Positions 58,567 to 64,000 of a DNA stretch of 64,000 nt are shown piece after piece. Each line of letters opens with the position of its first letter. Within the stretch, counting starts at the first letter, position 1. Origin of the DNA: Streptomyces chartreusis NRRL 3882. Lineage in GTDB: Bacteria; Actinomycetota; Actinomycetes; Streptomycetales; Streptomycetaceae. A program made the translations under genes and the position numbers. Under the pieces are notes generated by a model, which was given only the letters and a program-made list of their open reading frames with translations, searched no databases and was not told the DNA's origin. The stretch covers positions 2,418,001 to 2,482,000 of the forward strand of contig NZ_LT963352.1 in the NCBI RefSeq assembly GCF_900236475.1. The letters are read 5' to 3'.

Positions 58567-58878
58567 GTGCGGGGCCTCACACACTGGGGTCGGCTGATCC
58601 ACGCACTGTACCTGGCGGAGCTGGGGAGTGCCGCCCGCGTGCGTGCAGTGACCAGCGGGACGCACGCGGGCCCGGTGTCATCGGCCGTCGGCTCCCGGTC
58701 CGAGGGCGGCGTACCAGTGACAGAGGACAGGGAGATGTCGCATTTGGGACCGGGAGGGCACGGTGAGAGGAAGCCGGGAGGGGCACAGTGGCCGCACCCG
58801 GTCCGCCCTCGCACCGGGGGGAGCAGCGCGGCCGGGAGCCGGCGTGCGGTCCTCCCGGCCGGATCGGTCGCCGGGCGG
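58567..58878. promoter_or_regulatory. ispG-GNAT intergenic region with ispG terminator
   Basis: A 312 bp gap. Next to the ispG stop is a hairpin (GGCCGGGAG at 58830-58838 with CTCCCGGCC at 58852-58860), the probable ispG terminator on the minus strand. The left part should contain the promoter of the GNAT gene. I see no credible small gene here. Confidence 0.55.
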
Positions 58879-60036
<1,158 letters not shown>

Positions 60037-60205
60037 CTGCTGTGCAACCCCAAGTCGTGGATCAAGGTCCGGTCCCGTGAGCAGCGGGCTCCGAGCTTCG
60101 AGATTACGGCACATGGCTGGGCGGGGGCACATCCCGCCCGCGTTGCCACTCGATGGAGGGGCGGCCCGGCACGAAGCATGCCGGGCCGCCACGAACGCCG
60201 TATGA

Positions 60206-61510
60206 CTAGGAGATTCTCACCGGGTTAACCACGTCCGCGATCAGCACCAGGATCGTGAAGCAGATGAAGATCCCGGCGACCACATAGGCGACGGGCATGA
60301 GCTTCGCCACGTCGAAGGGGCCCGGGTCCGGCCGGCGCAGGACCTTGGCCGTGTTGCGGCGCAGCGACTCCCACAGGGCGCCCGCGATGTGGCCGCCGTC
60401 GAGCGGCAGCAGCGGGAGCATGTTGAACAGGAACAGGGAGAGGTTGAAGCCGGCGACCAGCATGAGGGCCATGGCCAGCTGCTGGGTCGGCGGGATGTCC
60501 AGGGTGAAGATCTCGCCGCCGACGCGGGCCGCGCCGACCACGCCCATCGGGGAGTCGGCCTCGCGCGGGGCGCCGTCGAAGGCCGCGTTCCACAGGGCCG
60601 GGACCTTGCCGGGGAGGGCGGCGAGGGAGTCGACGGCCTCGCCGATCCGGTCGCCCATCCAGGTCACGGACTCGCCGAAGTCCTGCTTGACCACACCGGT
60701 GGCGGCGCTGAAGCCGAGGAAGCCGGCCTGGACGTACTGGCCCTCGACGATCTGTCCGCCGGAGTCCTTCTTGGCGACCTGGTTGGTGGCGATCTTCGCG
60801 TGCAGGGTGACGTCCTGGCCCTTGCGGTCGACGACGATCGGCACCTCCTTGCCGGGGTTGGCGCGGATCAGGTCGGACAGCTTGTTCCAGTCGTCGGTCT
60901 TGACGCCGTTGAAGGAGACGATCTTGTCGCCCGCCTTGAGGCCCGCGGCGGCGGCCGGGCTGGCCGGGTCGCCCTTCTCGCACTTGTCGCGGTTCTCGCT
61001 CTGCGCGATGACGCACTGGGAGACGGAGCTGACGGTGGTGGTCTGCTGGGTGATGCCGAAGCCCATCAGGATGGTGAGGAACAGCGCCACGGCCAGGACG
61101 AGGTTCATGAAGGGGCCCGCGAACATCACGATCACGCGCTTCCAGGGCGCGCGGGTGTAGAACATGCGCTTCTCGTCGCCCGGCCCGAGCTCCTCGTACG
61201 CGGCCGAGCGGGCGTCCTCGATCATGCCGCGCCACGGGGAGGTGGAGCGGACCTCCAGCCGGCCGTCGGGGCCGGGCGGGAACATGCCGATCATGCGGAT
61301 GTAGCCGCCGAACGGGATGGCCTTGATGCCGTACTCGGTCTCACCCTTCCTGCGCGACCAGATCGTGGGGCCGAAACCGACCATGTACTGCGGCACGCGG
61401 ATGCCGAAGAGCTTGGCGGTGGACAGGTGCCCCAGCTCGTGCCACGCGATCGAGAACAGCAGGCCGACCACGAAGAGGCCTATGCCGAGGATGAACATCA
61501 GGGTCGTCAT
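60206..61510 (-). CDS. Site-2 protease family zinc metallopeptidase (RseP/Rip1-like)
   Basis: A 434-residue intramembrane protease (M50). The zinc motif HExxH is AWHELGH in the first helix, and the third ligand motif is [12 protein letters not shown] near residue 370. A PDZ domain lies between ([16 protein letters not shown]). Such enzymes release sigma factors by cutting membrane anti-sigma proteins. In mycobacteria the homologue Rip1 sits in the same dxr-rip1-ispG order. The ATG overlaps the dxr stop (ATGA at 61507-61510). The client protein is not known here. Confidence 0.92.
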   Translation of the reverse strand: MTTLMFILGIGLFVVGLLFSIAWHELGHLSTAKLFGIRVPQYMVGFGPTIWSRRKGETEYGIKAIPFGGYIRMIGMFPPGPDGRLEVRSTSPWRGMIEDARSAAYEELGPGDEKRMFYTRAPWKRVIVMFAGPFMNLVLAVALFLTILMGFGITQQTTTVSSVSQCVIAQSENRDKCEKGDPASPAAAAGLKAGDKIVSFNGVKTDDWNKLSDLIRANPGKEVPIVVDRKGQDVTLHAKIATNQVAKKDSGGQIVEGQYVQAGFLGFSAATGVVKQDFGESVTWMGDRIGEAVDSLAALPGKVPALWNAAFDGAPREADSPMGVVGAARVGGEIFTLDIPPTQQLAMALMLVAGFNLSLFLFNMLPLLPLDGGHIAGALWESLRRNTAKVLRRPDPGPFDVAKLMPVAYVVAGIFICFTILVLIADVVNPVRIS

Positions 61511-62763
61511 GCACGGGCCTCCGCCGTCTGTGCCGCCAGTTCCCGGGCCCGGGTCCGCGCCCAGGTCTCCGCTTCGAGGACGTCCGACACGGTGAGTGAG
61601 GTTCCCGTACGCGGGGTGCCGTGCTCCTCGACGACCCGGGTGACGGTCTCCATGATCCCGTTGAAGGGCAGTGCGCCCTGGCGGAACGCCTCCACGCACT
61701 CCTCATTGGCCGCATTGAACACCGCGGGGGCGGTGCCCGCGAGCTCGCCGACGTGCCGCGCGAGGTTCACCGACGGGAAGGCCTCGTCGTCGAGCGGGAA
61801 GAACTCCCAGGTCGAGGCCTTGCTCCAGTCGAAGGTGGGCGCCGCGTCGGGCACGCGCTCGGGCCAGCCGAGACCGATGGCGATGGGCCCGCGCATGTCG
61901 GGCGGGGTCGCCTGGGCCAGTGTCGATCCATCCGTGAACTCAACCATCGAGTGGACATACGACTGGGGATGCACGACGACCTCAATGCGGTCGAAGGGAA
62001 TGTCGTAGAGGAGGTGTGCCTCGATGACCTCCAGGCCCTTGTTGACGAGGGTCGCGGAGTTGATCGTGATGACCGGGCCCATGGCCCAGGTGGGGTGCGC
62101 GAGGGCGTCGTCGACGGTGACGTGGGCAAGCTCCGCCTTCGTCCGGCCGCGGAAGGGGCCTCCGGAGGCGGTGACGACCAGCTTGCGGACGTCGGCGCGG
62201 GTGCCGGCGGCCAGGGCCTGGAAGAGGGCGGCGTGCTCGGAGTCGACCGGGATGATCTGCCCGGGCTTGGCGAGGGCCTTGACCAGCGGGCCGCCCACGA
62301 TGAGCGACTCCTTGTTGGCGAGCGCGAGGGTGCGGCCCGCCTCCAGGGCGGCCAGGGTCGGGGCGAGGCCGATGGAGCCGGTGACGCCGTTCAGGACGGT
62401 GTGGCAGTCGGACGCCGCCAGCTGCGTGGCCGCGTCCGGGCCGGCGAGGATCTCGGGGAGCGGCTCGCCGGTGCCGTACTGCGCGGTGAGCGCCTCGCGC
62501 AGGGCCGGTACGACGTCCTCGCGGGCGACCGCGACGGTGCGCACGCGCAGCCGGTACGCCTGCTCGGCGAGGAGGGCGACCCGGCCGCCGTTGGCGGACA
62601 GGCCGGTGACCCGGAACCGGTCGGGGTTGCGCAGCACGAGGTCGATGGCCTGGGTGCCGATGGACCCGGTGGAGCCGAGGATCACCACGTCCTTCGGGCC
62701 GTCTCCCGCTACAGGGTCGTAGACGAGGTGGGGATCGGCGAGGGGGGCTGGACTGTCGCTCAT
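61507..62763 (-). CDS. dxr: 1-deoxy-D-xylulose-5-phosphate reductoisomerase
   Basis: A 418-residue NADPH-dependent enzyme, the first committed step of the MEP pathway and the target of fosmidomycin. The nucleotide loop is [12 protein letters not shown], the metal/substrate residues lie in [11 protein letters not shown] and ASGGPFRG, and the C-terminal part has [11 protein letters not shown]. About 25 extra residues precede the conserved start. It is translationally coupled to the site-2 protease gene downstream. Confidence 0.95.
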   Translation of the reverse strand: MSDSPAPLADPHLVYDPVAGDGPKDVVILGSTGSIGTQAIDLVLRNPDRFRVTGLSANGGRVALLAEQAYRLRVRTVAVAREDVVPALREALTAQYGTGEPLPEILAGPDAATQLAASDCHTVLNGVTGSIGLAPTLAALEAGRTLALANKESLIVGGPLVKALAKPGQIIPVDSEHAALFQALAAGTRADVRKLVVTASGGPFRGRTKAELAHVTVDDALAHPTWAMGPVITINSATLVNKGLEVIEAHLLYDIPFDRIEVVVHPQSYVHSMVEFTDGSTLAQATPPDMRGPIAIGLGWPERVPDAAPTFDWSKASTWEFFPLDDEAFPSVNLARHVGELAGTAPAVFNAANEECVEAFRQGALPFNGIMETVTRVVEEHGTPRTGTSLTVSDVLEAETWARTRARELAAQTAEARA

Positions 62764-62812
62764 TGCTCCATTGTTGCCGTAAGGGCCGTGTGTGAGGACA
62801 GCGCATCCCCTT

Positions 62813-62849
62813 CACGGGGGCGCGCGCCGTATGGGCCCGCGCCCCTGTG
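62813..62849 (-). terminator. Hairpin between the acyl-CoA dehydrogenase and dxr genes
   Basis: A 12-bp stem (62813-62824 with 62838-62849, one G-T pair) rich in G and C, 10 bp past the acyl-CoA dehydrogenase stop on the minus strand. Confidence 0.7.
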
Positions 62850-62858
62850 GAGGCCGTG

Positions 62859-64000
62859 TTACCGGATCGGCCGGTGGACGTTCTCCTTCTGGGACGGTCC
62901 CGGTGTCGCGTCCGCGATCCACGGTCCCTCGCCCGACGGGTCGACGATGCCGTGCTCCAGCCACTCGTACGTGCCCGACAGGACGCCCTTGACGACCTTG
63001 CGGTCGAGGTCGTCGGTGTTGGTCCACAGGCGGTTGAAGAGCTCCTCGATCCTGATGCGGGACTGGCGGCAGAAGACGTCGGCCAGCTGGTAGGCCTCGC
63101 GGCCGTGGTCGCCCTGGCTGCGCAGCAGCTCGGCCCGTACGCAGGCCGCGCTCATGGCGAACAGTTCGGCGCCGATGTCGACGATCCGGCCGAGGAAGCC
63201 CTGCTTGGACTCCATCCGGCCCTGCCAGCGGGACATGGCGTAGAAGGTGGAGCGGGCGAGCTTGCGGGCGGTGCGCTCGACGTAGCGCAGATGCCCGGAG
63301 AGGTCCACGCCGTGTTTGAACTCGCCGTACGTCGCCGGGAGCTGGCCGGGGCCGGCGACCAGCTTGGGCAGCCACTTGGCGTAGAAGACGCCCGCGTTGG
63401 CGCCGGCTCGGGCCTTCTCCCCCAGGGACTTCTCGGGGTCGATGAGGTCGCCGGCGACCGAGAGGTGGGCGTCGACGGCCTCGCGGGCGATGAGGAGGTG
63501 CATGATCTCCGTGGAGCCCTCGAAGATGCGGTTGATCCGCAGGTCGCGCAGGAGCTGCTCGGCGGGGACGCCGCGCTCGCCGCGGGCCCGGAGGGACTCG
63601 GCCGTCTCGAAGCCGCGGCCGCCGCGGATCTGGACGAGTTCGTCGGCCATCGTCCACGCCATCTCCGAGGCGTACAACTTGGCGAGGGCGCCTTCGATGC
63701 GGATGTCGTTGCGGTCCTCGTCGGCCATCTGCGAGGCCAGGTCCGTCACGGCCTCCAGGGCGAAGGTGGTGGCCGCGATGAAGGAGATCTTGGAGCCGAC
63801 CGCCTCGTGGTGCGCGACGGGCTTGCCCCACTGCTCGCGGGCCGCCGACCACTCCCGGGCGATCTTCAGGCACCACTTGCCGGCCGCGACGCAGGAGGCG
63901 GGCAGGGAGAGCCGTCCGGTGTTGAGCGTGGTCAGGGCGATCTTCAGGCCCTGACCCTCCTCGCCGACGCGGTTGGCGGCCGGGACGCGGACCTGGTGGA
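62859..64000 (-). CDS. Acyl-CoA dehydrogenase (N-terminus outside window)
   Basis: The C-terminal 380 residues of a flavin-dependent acyl-CoA dehydrogenase, cut by the right window edge. The visible part has NTGRLSLPASCVAAGKWCLK, then SAAREQWGKPVAHHEAVGSK, and the C-terminal fold with QIRGGRGFETAESL and RIFEGSTEIMHLLIAREAVD. An extra helical region of about 150 residues follows the usual end, as in the larger ACAD9/VLCAD-type enzymes. Substrate chain length is unknown, and the active-site glutamate position cannot be judged without the N-terminus. Confidence 0.93.
   Translation of the reverse strand, partial: HQVRVPAANRVGEEGQGLKIALTTLNTGRLSLPASCVAAGKWCLKIAREWSAAREQWGKPVAHHEAVGSKISFIAATTFALEAVTDLASQMADEDRNDIRIEGALAKLYASEMAWTMADELVQIRGGRGFETAESLRARGERGVPAEQLLRDLRINRIFEGSTEIMHLLIAREAVDAHLSVAGDLIDPEKSLGEKARAGANAGVFYAKWLPKLVAGPGQLPATYGEFKHGVDLSGHLRYVERTARKLARSTFYAMSRWQGRMESKQGFLGRIVDIGAELFAMSAACVRAELLRSQGDHGREAYQLADVFCRQSRIRIEELFNRLWTNTDDLDRKVVKGVLSGTYEWLEHGIVDPSGEGPWIADATPGPSQKENVHRPIR

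Overview
This is a chromosomal segment of a Streptomyces (or very close relative). The evidence is the very high GC content with strong third-position bias, GTG/TTG starts behind GGAGG-like ribosome binding sites, an actinobacterial 16S-23S-5S operon without spacer tRNAs, and a gene order I recognise from the S. coelicolor core chromosome: ftsK, osaB/osaA/osaC, rrn, rnj-dapA-thyX, dapB, pnp-rpsO, ribF, truB-rbfA-infB-nusA-rimP, proS, ispG-rseP-dxr. Most of the window is therefore conserved core. The more accessory-looking parts are a bldB/EspI-like segment, a peptide-type ABC transporter and several catalytically degenerate proteins.

Layout. (1) 1-10164, minus strand: a RodZ-like HTH membrane protein (cut by the window edge), FtsK, the response regulator OsaB and the giant poly-HAMP hybrid kinase OsaA. 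OsaC, an anti-sigma-kinase/PAS/GAF/PP2C protein, diverges at 10543-13296. Together these form an osmoadaptation and stress signalling locus. (2) 13340-19413, minus strand: tRNA-Thr(GGT), a truncated DegT-type aminotransferase relative, and a complete rRNA operon with leader and probable tandem promoters to its right. (3) 19843-30220, mostly minus: RNase J, DapA, ThyX, two small plus-strand membrane proteins, a TPR membrane protein, DapB, an M16 protease, PNPase and ribosomal protein S15. This block joins RNA turnover (RNase J, PNPase) with lysine/diaminopimelate and dTMP synthesis.

(4) 30491-34951, plus strand: a BldB-like DUF397 protein, a control region with an ordered array of TCGGACGAC repeats, and a 1220-residue proline-rich MinD/EspI-like ATPase. 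No type VII secretion (ESX) genes lie next to it. (5) 35250-41211, plus strand: a five-gene peptide-type ABC importer. Its four transporter genes overlap by 4 bp each, and its binding protein seems to be held by a C-terminal membrane helix instead of a lipid anchor. (6) 41277-53170, minus strand: RibF, a large trypsin-like/NTPase fusion with a broken protease triad, then TruB, RbfA, a DUF503 protein, IF-2, YlxR, NusA and RimP (translation and transcription machinery).

(7) 53376-55312, plus strand: a Tat-type lipoprotein, a ferritin-like DUF4439 protein and an APH-fold pseudokinase. (8) 55352-64000, minus strand: ProRS, two GNAT acetyltransferases, IspG, a site-2 protease (RseP/Rip1-like), Dxr and an acyl-CoA dehydrogenase that runs off the right edge. 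IspG and Dxr are MEP isoprenoid enzymes flanking the intramembrane protease.

The best candidates for poorly described biology are the pseudoprotease-NTPase (42344-45871), the pseudokinase (54413-55312), the EspI-like ATPase without an ESX cluster and its upstream repeat array, and the extended HAMP chain of OsaA. I made no database searches. Family names come from motifs and remembered gene order.
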